Notes: generated by a model from the sequence alone, not told the origin. A stretch of 64,000 nucleotides of DNA from Ascaphus truei (GCA_036426205.1 CM071568.1:47570483-47634482), one strand, 5' to 3'; positions 10,434 to 22,360 are shown, counted from the stretch's first letter. Numbers and translations are program-made.

Positions 10434-10599
10434 TCACAGGTATTCAGGGCTTTCTGCATACCATGATAGCAACGCTGTCAAAACTGCCGATTTAAACAGC
10501 CCGGAGATTTTTTTTTCAGCGCTTTGTGCATAGGCCCCTTAGTCTTAATTAGTTTTACTGTCATGAACTTTAACATTTAACATGCTAATTGAGGCCTGT

Positions 10600-10735
10600 A
10601 GTCTGAGATGCAACTCGTTTTTTTTTTTGCAATTTCTCTGAGCGTTGCACGGTCTGACCTTGGGGTGAATTTGCTGGGACATCCACTCCTTTGAATGTTT
10701 GGCAACTGTCTTGAATGTTTTCCACTTTTGCCGCC
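10600..10735 (-). pseudogene. Tc1-like transposase N-terminal scrap
   Basis: The minus strand encodes SGCPSKFTPRSDRATLREIAK, split here as SGCPSKFTPRSD and RATLREIAK. This is the linker after the first helix-turn-helix of Tc1 transposases. Only about 45 codons remain and the DDE domain is absent. Confidence 0.6.
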
Positions 10736-11683
10736 CCTTTTGTTCTGCCCTCGCCCATGGCCCAAACCCCTGTCACTCCTCATCTGGGTCCCTATCGAGC
10801 CAAGGGTTGTCTGGGGAGTCCCGGGATACCTCAGATGAATGGACTGGGTCAAATCTGGACTGGGGGGAATGCTTTAGTTCCGATGAAGGATCGGGGAGGG
10901 AGATGATTGCCTCTGGGGTGTCGTCCAAAACGCATTTGGTTGATTGCAATGCTAATGTAAAATGTAGGCCTAAACGCCTTGGGTCCAATTCTAGGTCCAC
11001 AGGGACATCAGGAGTGTCTTCTGGGGGAGAACTAGAGGAATGTGAGTTAACAGTGCGCAGTAAAAGAGCAGGCAGTGGAGAAAGAGACCAGATGGTGGGC
11101 TCCTATGTTTGAGGGGTATGAAGCCTGGTTGGACCGTACGCGGTTCATATTAATAAGAAGTGACATAGTGGACCACTGGTGGGAGGAGCGCCTAGAAGAG
11201 CTAAGAAAAAGGTGGTACGACACACAGAAAGGCTTAGTTACTCCCCGAGGGTCGTCCATACTCTATGATGTGGTTGCGTCTAAGGAACCATTATCGTAGG
11301 TGCTGCCAGGCAGGGCAGGTAAAAAGAAACTCATCCGTATCAGCAGGGCTGAGAGAGCAATAGTTGCTAGGTATAAGAGAACTCATGGTCTGGAGTATCC
11401 ATATGTGCCTGAGCCCCTCATGCAAGAGATTGAGGATAACAGGGATACGTGGTTAAGAGAAACAGTGGAGGATTATATCATGTCCAAATCGGGTGGTCAC
11501 GCTCCATTCAAGACTGAAGAGAGGATATCTTATCTGATGAGGGTATGGAGTGTTGGGCGCAACATCTTCATGCATAAGATGGAGTATAGGCCAGAGAATG
11601 GGCTGCCTAGATCTTACAGCATTACAGTAAAGGATGCCAATGGGAGGGAGGTGCAGAAACCAGACCCTGGGCACTACTATTAA
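10736..11683 (+). pseudogene. Unidentified retroelement-associated ORF pair next to an LTR-like block
   Basis: Two overlapping frames continue one another. The frame to 11112 is Ser/Asp/Glu-rich (DEWTGSNLDWGECFSSDEG) and ends in a basic stretch. The frame 11075-11683 has only one stop (11297-11299) in about 200 codons and encodes WLDRTRFILIRSDIVDHWWE, then a basic RAERAIVARYKRTHG segment and SVGRNIFMHKMEYRP. Codon integrity and position just upstream of an LTR-like block suggest a 3'-proximal accessory or structural gene of an LTR element. I do not recognise the family; endogenous retrovirus and Gypsy are both possible. Confidence 0.4.
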
Positions 11684-11729
11684 ACTAGATTCTCTTTAGG
11701 AGCAGTACAGTCTTGCATGTCAGGATGTA

Positions 11730-12640
11730 GCCGTATGTGATTATGTTTCTGATAAACCATGCGTGTGTTGTAATAATGTATTTCGATGCTAATATATTGT
11801 TATGTTGTTATGTGTTGCACCTGCTACCTGCAGGAAGGTTCCACAAATTTAGATCCCAGCCGGGGACGTTGCGGGGAGATTGTAGCCATGTGTAAAAATG
11901 GTGTACATATCTTTCTCATGCTGGTAGTAATCCTGCTAAGCAAGCAGGGTTGCCAGTAACTATCATGGAGGTTTGCCCTCAAACCCCGGTGAAGTGTCAT
12001 ATGTAACAAAGGAAGTGACAACATGCTTTGTGTCCACTGTTAGTGACACAAAGGTGGGTCTGTTTCTGGAGTCTATATAAGACACAGACTGCCTAAAGTT
12101 AGTAGTGTTCAAAAGGAGAGTTCAAGGTGGTCAGTCTGCAGCAGTTCACGTCTGTCTGTCAGAACATCAAGTGACAAGCTGAGTACACACTGTGTCCAGA
12201 GCTCTGACACAGATGGTGATCTCCCTTAAATGGAGAGGTGGAAAGCAACTTAATTAAGAGAGGAGGAACCTTCTGCATGGAGCACCTCAAAGGAATGAGC
12301 GGCTAAGTGTCGGCCGCAATGAGGGGCAGTCTGCCAGAGGAGATGACATTAAAGAAGACCTGGTTCAAAAGATCCCTTCTGTCTGAGTGTGGAGTTATTT
12401 AGCAGAAGGATGCACCAAGGTGGAGTTCCCCATCAGATACTTCCCCCTGCTGCCGTAGGGATCCTGATGGGGTGGAGGCGCTGTACGGAATGTGAGTAGG
12501 ACTCAGAGCACACTACCTCAGACGCCTGTCATGGTGATATTGCCCAATACCAACCCAGCGGGAGACTCAGGAGTCCTGTTGCCAGCAGGTGCACCACATA
12601 TCATACATCCATGTAATTGGGGGATTTTCTTACATATGGG
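11730..12640 (+). repeat. LTR-like block
   Basis: It holds a promoter-like TCTATATAAGACAC (about 12070), an ATTAAA poly(A)-type signal (about 12349), and a distal part (12460-12580) homologous to LTR-like blocks at 33250, 59360 and 61380 (GGAGGCGCTGTAC, then GCCTGTC...CCCAATACCAACC). The exact ends are uncertain. Confidence 0.5.
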
Positions 12641-12699
12641 TCAGGATCAGAAGGGCCCAAGGAAAACACCATTACAGTAGTATGAAATGTAGCCCTCCT

Positions 12700-14379
12700 G
12701 TACATTAAAAGGCTATTTTTTTTTTAAAATCACAACGTTCTTCCTTATCAAAAAAAATCAGTATTCAACGCCATGCAATATGTGAGAATGGCCATCCAAG
12801 TGCATAGCACAGGTAAGAGGAAATAAGTGGCTGATAAGGAGTAATGGCCACAAATAATCATGAGATTAGGTAGATTCAGATGAAATGCAAGAAAGAACTT
12901 TTTCCGGTGTACGCATAAAATAGGAATTTTCCAGCAAACATACTGGAGGCAAATACAGTAAAAGAAAACTGTATTGGGCAGGGTTGGACACAAGGGATGC
13001 CTGTGAAATACATAAATAAAGGCGTAAAATGAACTAAGGGTCTGCATTTTCAGAGTAAACAGGGAATTGAAACAAATGGAACTTATCTACAGTACAGTAC
13101 TAAAAATGTCTATGGTTCTGTCTTACTTAATACAAGGTAACATATAAGGTACTTGCATAAGCAAGCGAGAGAACCCCTTTAGCAGGCCATCCAAGCATAT
13201 AGAAGCCCGCCAGTCACCCATATCTATTGCACATATTTATTTTACTTACCCCCAAGTCGAATTATACGCTCTATAGTTCCAGTCTTGTATACACACAATT
13301 GATGTTAGCATTATCACACATTTATCTCCAACAGCATTGCCGCATTACACACAAACTGTTAAACAACCACACAATTTTAATTTTTTAATAATTTTTTAAC
13401 TATTCATTGTTCTGTTTGCCTACTCAAAAAACTAATTCCGTGTTTCTCATTGTTTTATCTCAATCTCTGAGCAAAATCCCGTGCGCTGACCAACCCTCCA
13501 TTTCCACTGCTGCTACAAGAAGATTCCGGGCTTTATCTTCTCCACTGGTCCAGCTGCAGAAAACAACAAGGGCAAGTATACACTACCCTTTCTTTGGTTA
13601 TACATTACCTCACAGGCAGTATTACAAGCTTGAATAAATAGGGAGCGCCCCAGCCTCTTTTCTTTTTGCCACTATAAAAGGAGCCCCTGCCCCGAAGATC
13701 TTATGAGCCTCTATATTGGAGAAATAATGTGTATTGTACATGGTTTGAAATGCATTTACATGTGTTTTATAGTTAGGCATTCATACCCAAATATGCTAAG
13801 ATATTAAACATATAAAGATTGTGAAAGAAGAATTAAAATGTCAGATACTGTGATACTAAATATAATCCGTTCACTTTATTGCTGATCCAATATTGCTCAT
13901 TTATACAGCACCTTTCAGTTGTATTGGAAGATGTGAAACTGGCTATAAAACAAGAGCGGGCAGATCTAGTTTATCTAGAATAGATTACAAACAAAACATG
14001 GTGGCTCAAAAATGTTTGCCCCTCTTACTATACATACTTAGACTTTGTTTGTCAGAAGAACGCGCTTTGCCTTTAATCCACCCCTATTTTGGGTTTCTGC
14101 AACTCACGATACATACCATATTCTTTAAGACTATTTCATGACTATTTTCTGCATCTGTCTGTTCATTATGAATGTATAACAACTTGAGAGCTTACGCCTC
14201 ATTGTATATACTTTATTTGCCTGTATTTCGCTGTATATACTTCATTCACTATCCACACCTTCTATGCATACCTGCTGTTATTGTGATTTAGTATCAAAAT
14301 ACACCTTGTAGGTAAATCTTTTAGGATTTTTACATTCTGCATCTGAGTTTGTTGCATCAGCTGATAGGAACACTCAGTA

Positions 14380-14421
<42 letters not shown>

Positions 14422-15290
14422 TGTACTTTTTGACTTCGATAGCTTACAGATAATTTACATATTTAACCCACTAGTGCCTGCTTTCACTTATAACAAGGGA
14501 GTGCTGGGAATGCATTGTTTCTATTATATTAAACTGAATGATAACCTCATCACAGCTGTTCTTTCAAACAAATAACAGAGATCTAGTAGTACAATACAAT
14601 CACATCACTTGTTTGCCCTAACTTCTGGCAAAAAAATAATCATCAGACAAAATAACTGAATCCAAAATGACTTAAATGCCACTGATTTTCTATCATTGAT
14701 AGCATGTGTAACAGAAGAAGTAAACAGAAAAAAGTCGCCATCATTCATCAAAAGCTGCATCCGGACGGACTTCAAAATTACAGCTCCTTCCTATCCTCTG
14801 TATTCAAGAGGGAATAATCTTCATGAAGCTGGTGTAGCTCCTAATACTGGCGCCTCTCTCTCTCTCTCTCTTTTTTTCTGTCAACATTGGCACTAATCCA
14901 GTATTTTCTGTGATGAAAAACACAGTTGTTTCTGTTAATATATTTTTTCCCAAAACACACACTTGCCATCCCAATAACACTTGAGCCTTTCCAGCAGCCC
15001 TGCAGCTACCAACATCTAAAAGACTTCTTCATTGCCCTGTACTAACTGCAAAAAAACAATGCCTGGATTGTAACTGAAGACTGTTGACTCTGTTTAAATT
15101 TGAAGAGATGTTTGCAAAAGAAAAACATGTTTCCACAGGCCAAGATAAACCCAGGAAAAAAGCTCAGGTTAGTAATATACTGCAGTCAGTATCATTTGGC
15201 GAAGGAAAAGCAGTGACAACGATACACAGGTCAATTCTGTACCACAGAATCTGAATGCGAGGTTACCAGGTATTAAACAATATATAAAAC
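12700..15290. other. Intronic sequence with microsatellites
   Basis: AT-rich unique-looking sequence. It includes a TA run (14382-14416) and a CT run (about 14853-14870). No exon recognised. Confidence 0.45.
14382..14416. repeat. (TA)n microsatellite
   Basis: A perfect dinucleotide run of about 35 bp. Confidence 0.95.
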
Positions 15291-15295
15291 AGTAT

Positions 15296-15480
15296 GTATG
15301 TCTTTATTTATACAGCGCCATTAATATACGTAGTGCTTCACAGTAGTAATACAAGTGACAATCATATAAATAACAAATAATACAAATAACTGATCATGGG
15401 AATAAGTGCTTCAGACATCAAAATTAACATTTAGGAAGAGGAGTCCTTACTCCGAAGAGCTTACAATCTAATTGTAATAG
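15296..15480 (-). repeat. L2-type LINE 3' tail
   Basis: GTATGTCTTTATTTATACAG, then CGCCATTAAT, GCTTCACAGTAGTAATA and GAAGAGCTTACAATCTAATT. This matches, in the same order and orientation, the 3' end of the L2-type LINE at 34999-36120. The tail alone is present. Confidence 0.75.
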
Positions 15481-15489
15481 AATATCAAG

Positions 15490-16189
15490 GTAAACTTATG
15501 CCGGACATACAGAATGTAGGAGGATGAACATTGCAATCATAAACCAAATCTTTTTCCCACGCACTCCTTCACAAAAGGATAGAAATTAGTGCAAGATGAG
15601 TTTTATTTAATACCTACAAGAAAACGACTGTTTATTTAGATTGGTGATCTCAGTGCTAGATACTAAATTATAACAACTGAATCATAAAGTACAAATAATT
15701 AAAGGACAAATGGTGAAATAAAATTAAATCAATGTGTATATTGCTCATGCCTTAGCACAGAACTAACTGCATAAAGAAATTAACTGCAGCCAACTAAAAT
15801 GGATTCCTTTCTTACGAGGACGATTTCAGTTTCCCGATAGTATTTCATGAATTTTTAGAAAGAACGCTTGGTGGCTTATCAGCCTTTTTGGATGGTCTTG
15901 GTAAGCCATGTTGAAATAGCTTTTATTAGCAATGTTTCTATATTTTAATTTTGTTTTTATTCAGATATTGTAAGTGACTTTAGTGGTAGTAGCAAATGAC
16001 AATTAAATGTCCCAGTGATTGGTCAAATACGCTAGTTGGTGGACCAAAGAAGTACTCTACCGAGTGATATTGCTCAAGCAATTAAATAAAACTGATGAGA
16101 ACAACACTCATAACAAATAATATATTGTACTAGTAAATTATGCCGCATTTGATAGAAACAGCAGACAAAGATTGAGATTACAGTGCATT

Positions 16190-16190
<1 letters not shown>
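15490..16190. other. Intronic sequence without recognised features
   Basis: AT-rich, nothing recognised. Confidence 0.4.

Positions 16191-16273
<83 letters not shown>
16191..16273. repeat. (GATA)n microsatellite
   Basis: About 20 uninterrupted GATA units. Confidence 0.97.
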
Positions 16274-16279
16274 GCATCA

Positions 16280-17310
16280 GATCTGATTTAAACATTAAAA
16301 CATGGAAAGCTCACAATTCATGCTTAGGCAGTGTTAAAACAGAAAAACAGAGTTTTGTGTCTTGGGTAAAAAGAATGCAAAATAACATGCATTTTGAAAC
16401 GGTGCCGCTATAAACCTATGGTGTGAGAGACATCTAATGGGGAACGGAAAGGAACTGAGAAGTATAGAAAATCTTTGAGGCGGAAGAGCGCGCCATCACA
16501 AGTGTGGACACTGCAGATTCATTTAATTAAACTGAAACATCTGATTTAGAGCCTGGAAGCATAACTCTTTCTGAGAAGAAAAGATGAAAAAGCGAAACAA
16601 TGCTGCATTAACCTGGCCCGTGACAAAATACGCTTTACTGCAAAGCTACATTTTCTGATTTCAACTCAAACCTAATTTAGAGAACAATATGGCTTATGAG
16701 TTTACTTCACAAACGTCGTTGTAGCTTCTATTAATGTAATTTATATTCCAGACTGAATTGTGAGGGCCTCTGATGGAACTCCCTGTAATACATTTATATC
16801 ATACTGATGGCTTTCTTGTTAGTACATTACATTATTGTATGAATACTATATCATTGCATGTTGCCTTGAACTTTAAATTATTATTGCAGCACATATGTAT
16901 TTCCAAGGTGTACCAACGCTCTGTAAACAGAATACAAGGTTAAAAATGTATCTTAATCAAACAATTTACTGATCAAAATACACATTTTTTTTTTATTCTC
17001 TACTTTCTTTTTTTTATTGCCATAAAAATACCTAAAATAATATCTTTCCAAGCTAAACTGCTCTAACATTGCTTCTGTACATAGACATTTCTCAAGCACA
17101 GAAACTGCAGGCCACATGCCACAAATACAAACAAACAAAAAACTAAAGCGCTCTCTCTATAAACGTGAATAAAACGGCTCTGATACTATCGTATTAGAGG
17201 GCCCCTGAATGCACACAAATGTTGGTACACTATGACGAAGTCCAATGCCTGCTGCTCAACCCTATAAGGTTCTTTCCAGGATCCTCAGTGAGATACGCAA
17301 GAAAAAGAGA
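16280..17310. other. Intronic sequence without recognised features
   Basis: Mostly AT-rich unique sequence. From about 17180 the text resembles the reversed PLE tail also seen at 25600. Confidence 0.4.
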
Positions 17311-17317
17311 ATTAAGG

Positions 17318-18045
17318 GGAGCGCAAAAATGCAAATGTACAGAGATAAATTGCCAATGGTGGATTTGCTAATGAGATAACCAAACCACCACACACACTCA
17401 ATGCACAAGGGTTGGAAAAACGATGAATCGAGCTTGAGGAAGCGGAGTATTCAGCGAAACGTGTTGCTCTCATCTGTGGGACTGTTTTGATCCTCGGAGG
17501 CCACCGTAGTTGTCCATCCTGACTGTGTTCCAGAACTGCATACCGTACACGGGAGCGGGGACACTCTGGTGCCATAGTGAGCACAGACTTTGCCGTAGTC
17601 GCCGAGGATTGTGAGTGTGTACTTGTGAGTGTGAACTTGTGCTGTGTAAATAAATATCTTTTGTTATATATGTTTATAAAAATATGTTTTACTCTAATAC
17701 ACTCTCCATGCACCTTGCTTGATTCTGGGAGGTTATCCCGTGACGGGGTTAATTCACAGCCTTCACCTGTGGAAGCATCCAGCTGGAAACTCAATGGAGG
17801 CTCTAACAGACAGAGTGACAAAACAAAGGTCTAAGGACCTTTTACTTACAAATGGCCATGTAAGTGACATTTTTTATTACAACCATCCCCGTCCTGACTA
17901 AACATCACCAAGTAAGTGCATTGACTGCGGTTTTTTTTTCAATCCTTGTGCATTAATGAGTGTGTGGTGGTTTGGTTCACACATTAGCCAATCCACTATT
18001 GGCAATTTATCTCTGTACATTTGCATTTCTGCGCTCCCGTTATTT
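17318..18045. mobile_element. PLE terminal region bounded by about 100-bp inverted repeats
   Basis: The left arm (17318-17415: GCGCAAAAATGCAAATGTAC ... CCACCACACACACTCA) is mirrored at 17938-18045 (TGAGTGTGTGGTGGTTTGG ... GTACATTTGCATTTCTGCGC). Between them lies a hammerhead-like motif (17422-17472). Inverted duplication of the 3' tail is a known feature of PLE insertions. No PLE coding sequence lies between the arms. Confidence 0.6.
17422..17472 (+). ncRNA. Hammerhead-ribozyme-like motif with two-part helix I
   Basis: Helix I pairs GATGA with TCATC and GAGC with GCTC, separated by an internal loop. The core is TTGAGGA (17434-17440; canonical CTGANGA, so C3 has become T), then an extra A, GC...GC helix II, GAAA, self-complementary ACGTGT-type helix III, and T as the cleavage residue. 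The C3 change probably abolishes activity. Confidence 0.6.
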
Positions 18046-18139
18046 ATCTTTTTTCTTACAAATACAAACAAACCACTGGAAATAAATATTTTAACAAATT
18101 ATGCTGACTTTGTTTTCATCAATTAATAATTTGAAGAAA

Positions 18140-18940
18140 TAGGCTTTTGTGTGTAGCCCTGGCCCCCCCGTTTACCTTTGTGGCGGGTGCGGGAACGTGG
18201 GGGAAGGCTGCAGAAGCACTCGGCTATGTTGGGGTTGCTCCAGGGAGGCTGCAGGCAGTAGTGAGAGCGCTCCAGTGCTTTGGATCTCTGTGGCACACCG
18301 TCAAGCAGAGGCCGCCATCTTGTAAGTGCATGCGCAGATTACAGAAGCATTGCGACGGCAATTAGAACAGCTCCGCAAAGGAATACAGGTCCCAGCAGCC
18401 CCCGGGGCTGCTTACAACATGGCCAGTGTTAGCCTATTAGGAGCAAGAAATGCCGGCTAGCAAAAGAGATACAATTGGCACGCTGGGAGACCACGCTTCA
18501 GTTGGAGCAGGGACTGCAAGGGAGTAGGTAGTATCTGGGTGCATGTGGTTCCCAGACTAGGCCACATAACCCCCAGGTCCGAGCTAGGCCCCTTACCCTT
18601 TCAGCTTGTGGTGCTATAGGGAAGGCCCCAGATAGGGACGCTACCCTTCACTTATAGTGAAAGGTGCGGCATCAGTAAGTGATACCACGCCGTGTGCTTG
18701 GCCTGTGGTCAGGGACAGACCCAGGCATATATATATATCAGAGACTCTAAAGGTGAGACCCTCCAGCAGGAGTTCACCCCACACAGTTAATTGGACGCAC
18801 GCGTAACGGAATGATTCTTAGAGGTCTCACGTCGTGGGATCAGTTGGATCTTCCTGCTTAAAGTCAGCAGTACCTGGGTACAGGTGTGCCCAGGGAGGTA
18901 AACGTGCACCAATGGTCCACAGGGGTAGCACTACTTCCTA
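18140..18940. repeat. Possible LTR or leader of an unidentified retroelement
   Basis: GC-rich relative to its flanks, with CGCCATCTTG, GCATGCGCAG and CAGGTCCCAGCAGCCCC. A block of similar composition occurs on the other strand around 58960-59060. No coding domain and no firm ends. Confidence 0.3.
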
Positions 18941-18944
18941 TAAT

Positions 18945-20450
18945 TGGGTGGGATTGATATTGGGGTAGTATATCAGGGATTTTGGTGCCCCCGCACCCTA
19001 AGTGTTCTAAATACAATTAAAGATCTTCAATGGAAAGATCATTATATCTGGCTCACATGCGACGTGACCTCACTATATACAGTGATTGATCATGTGTTGG
19101 GAACCGGAGCTATTAAAAGGGTGCTTGACAAGGATATGAGTTTGGAAGAGAACTTCAAAACTTTTATATTAGAAGGGATAAGATATATTCTGACCCATAA
19201 CTTTTCCTCCAGATATGCGGCACGGCCATGGGACCAGGATTGCACCGCGCTATGCTAACATCTTTATGGGTTTGTGGGAGGAAGACCACATCTGGTCCAG
19301 CAACCCATTCGGTGTGAGCCTGGTGCTATGGAAACATTATACAGATGAAGTGCTGTGTATCTGGGGGGCAACGAGGAGGATCTAGAGAAATTCCAGGAAT
19401 TCCTAAATGCAAATGATTGGAACCTTAAGTTCACATTCAATACTAGTCGAACGTCAATAGACTTTTTGGATTTGACCTTGTTTGTCGAGCAGGGAACTAA
19501 AGAAACGAAGACATTTTATAAAAAGATAGACGCCAACACATCTTTTGGCATCCAGCCATCATAATCCGAGATGGATTAATAACATCCCGAAAGGCCAGTC
19601 TCTTATAACCAAACGTAACTGTTCCCAAGCTCAGACTTTTAACCAACAAGCAGCCGATCTGAAAAGGAAATGTATTGAAAGGGACTATAGTCATAATAAG
19701 GTTACTAAGGCTTTGGAATCAGTGAGGAAAATTCACAGGGATGAGCTCATTTCTATGAGCAGTAATAAAAAATTAAGTAACATCTGGAAATATGGAATTA
19801 ATTCCGTTTAATACAAAGTATAATGATATGGCCCCCAAAATTACCAGAATATTCAAAAAACACTGGGGAATTTTGCATGGTGATAAACAACTTTGTAAAA
19901 TACTCCCTAAAAATCCTCAACTAATCTTTAAAAATGCTAAAAACCTTAAACTACAGCTACTGTAGCACCCAGTTGCCCCTATAGTTCTACCAAAGATAAG
20001 AATATCACTTGGCTAAAGGAATTAAATGGTTGTTTTACTTGTTTGAAATTTATAGGATGCAGATATAGTTCTAAATGTAGGGACTTTAAATCCAACACCA
20101 CCGGAAGGACTTTTCCAATAGAGTCTTTTATGAACTGTAAAAGCTGCTACACTGTCTACTTGTTAGAATGCCCAAGCGGGCTCCAATATGTAGGGCGAAC
20201 AAGTAGACCATTGAACAGAAGATTTGCAGAACGTATACAATATGAAAAGAGGATTGGAGACAAATCATTTCAAAATGAAACACAACCAGAACCCAGGGGG
20301 GTTGTTATGTAAAGGCATTGATTGCCCCCAAAACAACTGGAGAGGGGAGATAGAGTCAACTTAATATCCAGACGCGAAAGCTACTGGATATACACCCTCA
20401 AAACATTGACCCCCGGGGGGCTCAATATATAATTTGATCTGGCCTCTTTT
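18945..20450 (+). pseudogene. Penelope-like element copy 1: RT plus GIY-YIG, decayed
   Basis: Fragments in order: RT motif A region (WLTCDVTSLYT), EGIRYILTHNFS, the AP-YANIFM region, motif C degraded to HYTDEVLCIW (the family has Y-x-DD), FLDLTLFVEQ, a basic linker, CKFIGCRYSSKCRDF (Cys-rich), then VYLLECPSGLQYVGRTSRPL (GIY-YIG), ending near PRGLN at 20420. At least three frameshifts or stops. The loss of the second catalytic Asp and the frame breaks make it dead. A ribozyme-like motif follows 450 bp downstream, as expected for a PLE pseudo-LTR. Confidence 0.88.
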
Positions 20451-20454
20451 TTTA

Positions 20455-20900
20455 AAGATAGTTAGACAAACTGCAGCTTGGTTATCACCTTCAAAATTGA
20501 TCTAATTCTCCTTATTTCATTATTTGCTCCTTAATCTCTGCCATATTATTGTCATCCAGGTTCTCTATATTTTATATCATTTTATATTTATTTTATCTTT
20601 ATAGAACTCCAATTTCATATGTATTTTTATACATTTTTTATGATCATTTTTATAATGTTTTTTAATTACAGTATGTATAATTTCATTAAATAATTATTAT
20701 TTTTTGTTTAGCATAGACATTTAGGCATACAGGAGATTTCTCCTGTGTGGGAGAAAGATGGTCCTTATGTTATGGCCATATCTTGTAGGGCCTCAGTGGT
20801 TAATTTGTGTGTATTATCTAGTCTTCCTGGTTAACATTCTACATTGGGAGTGACAGGGTTAATTTTGTGTGCTATGAATAAGTCCACATGAATGCTAGTG
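20455..20900 (+). other. PLE copy 1 3' untranslated region
   Basis: AT-rich, between the end of the PLE coding remains and the ribozyme-like motif. No other signal. Confidence 0.45.
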
Positions 20901-20953
20901 CTCCATACCCCAGACGAAGTGACATCAATAGTCACGAAACGCGTAGGGTGGAG
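20901..20953 (+). ncRNA. Hammerhead-ribozyme-like motif downstream of PLE copy 1
   Basis: Helix I: CTCC/GGAG plus ACCC/GGGT with an AT bulge. Core CAGACGA (20911-20917; U4 replaced by A), an extra A, helix II GTGAC/GTCAC with loop ATCAATA, GAAA (20936-20939), helix III ACGCGT, cleavage residue A20945. All helices pair perfectly, but the U4 change should reduce or abolish cleavage. Type I architecture (open helix I), as known for PLEs. Confidence 0.72.
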
Positions 20954-21221
20954 CCTATTTTGCGTATACAGCGTGAGCCCGTCAGCATTGGAAAAAGAGT
21001 AGCTGCACAGCGGCGATGTCATCAGAGGAGTATCCAAATGTGGAGTCGTGGCTGTGAGAAGTAGAGGTGCGGATCCGACCCCAACTGCTGGCGCAGTGCT
21101 CTGGGTACACAAGCTGCGGACGGCACGTTGTAATTACGCAGCAAGATCTTTGAATATGTGAGTGCAGTTCATGTGTTTTTTTGCATGTTGTAAAAAAAAT
21201 GTGTTTGGTACCATACTATAG

Positions 21222-22360
21222 TTACATAGTAGATGAGGTTGAAAAAAGACGCAGGTCCATCAAGTTCAACCTATGCTAGATTTAGACTACAGATACTTGA
21301 TCCTATATCTATACTTACTTATTAGTTCCAGAGGAAGGCAAACAAAAAACCCCATTAAGGGGAAAAATTAATTCCTTCCTGACTCCAAGAATTGGCAATC
21401 AGATTAATCCCTGGATCAACATCCTTCCCATGCATACTTATTTGGTATATCCCTGTATACCTTTCCCATCTAAAAAGATGTCCAACTTTTTTTGAACAAA
21501 TCTATTGTATCTGCCATCACAGTCTCCATGGGTAATGAATTTCACATTTTAACTGCCCTTACTGTAAAGAACCCTTTCCTTTGTTGCTGGTGAAATTTCC
21601 TTTCCTCCAACTTTAAGGGATGGCCCGAGTCCTTTGTACTGCTCGTGGGATGAATAGTTCTTTTGAAAGCTCCTTGTATTGTCCCCGAATATATTTGTAT
21701 ATAGTTATCATATCCCCTCTTAGACGCCTCTTTCCTAATGTACTGTAAATAAATCTAATTTAGCTAGCCTCTCCTCATAAGTTAGATTGTCCATCACCTT
21801 TATTAATTTGGTGGCTCTTCTCTGCACTCTCTCTAATTCAATAATGTATTTTCTTAGGCTTGGTGCCCAAAATTGTACTCCATATTCAAGGTGTGGTCTT
21901 ACTAGCTTTGTAAAGGGGCATAATTATGTTTACTTCCCTTCCACCCATTGCCCGTTTGATGCAAGATAAGATCTTGTTTGCCTTTGCAGCTACTGCATGA
22001 CATTGGGCACTATTGCTTAACCTGCAGTCTACAAGCACTCCTAAATCCTTCTCCATCAAGGATTCCCCCAATATATCTCCATATATTTTGTAAGTCGCCT
22101 TTTTATTCTTGCATCCCGAATGCATAACCTTACATTTATCTGTATTAAACCTCATCTGCCATTTACCTGCCCACGTTTCCAGTCTCTCCAAGTCCTTCTG
22201 AAGAGAAATTACATCCTGCTCTGATTCTATTACCTTACACAATTTAGTATCATCAGCAAAGATGGAGACTTTGCGCTCGATCCCAACCTCAAGGTCATTA
22301 ATAAACAAGTTAAAAATCAGGGGTCCTAGTACAGATCCCTGAAGGACTATGTTCATTTTA
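21222..22360 (-). pseudogene. CR1-like LINE 3' end: RT C-terminal half and 3' UTR
   Basis: The minus-strand frame (21886-22360) reads QGSVLGPLIFNLFINDLE, then the catalytic VSIFADDTKL, a LETWAGKWQMRFNTDKCKVM segment and LGVLVD. These are RT motifs B-E of CR1-type LINEs. A 3' UTR follows down to 21222 (AGTTACATAGTAGATGAGGT read on +), a signature shared with 44890. The element is 5' truncated around 22360, so it lacks endonuclease and the early RT motifs. Sense relative to CPQ. Confidence 0.88.

Larger units (their letters stand above)
7140..10538. mobile_element. Harbinger-like element with TTA target duplication, multi-palindrome interior
   Basis: The left terminus GGGGCCTATGTACTAAGCGC (7140-7159) is mirrored by the right terminus, whose reverse complement is GGGGCCTATGCACAAAGCGC (10519-10538). 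TTA flanks both ends (7137-7139 and 10539-10541), the 3-bp duplication typical of PIF/Harbinger. The 3.4-kb interior encodes no transposase. It holds a nested LINE fragment, a run of long palindromes (8395-9925) and a GC-rich hairpin cluster (10077-10433). It is therefore a non-autonomous, repeatedly invaded element. Confidence 0.7.
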
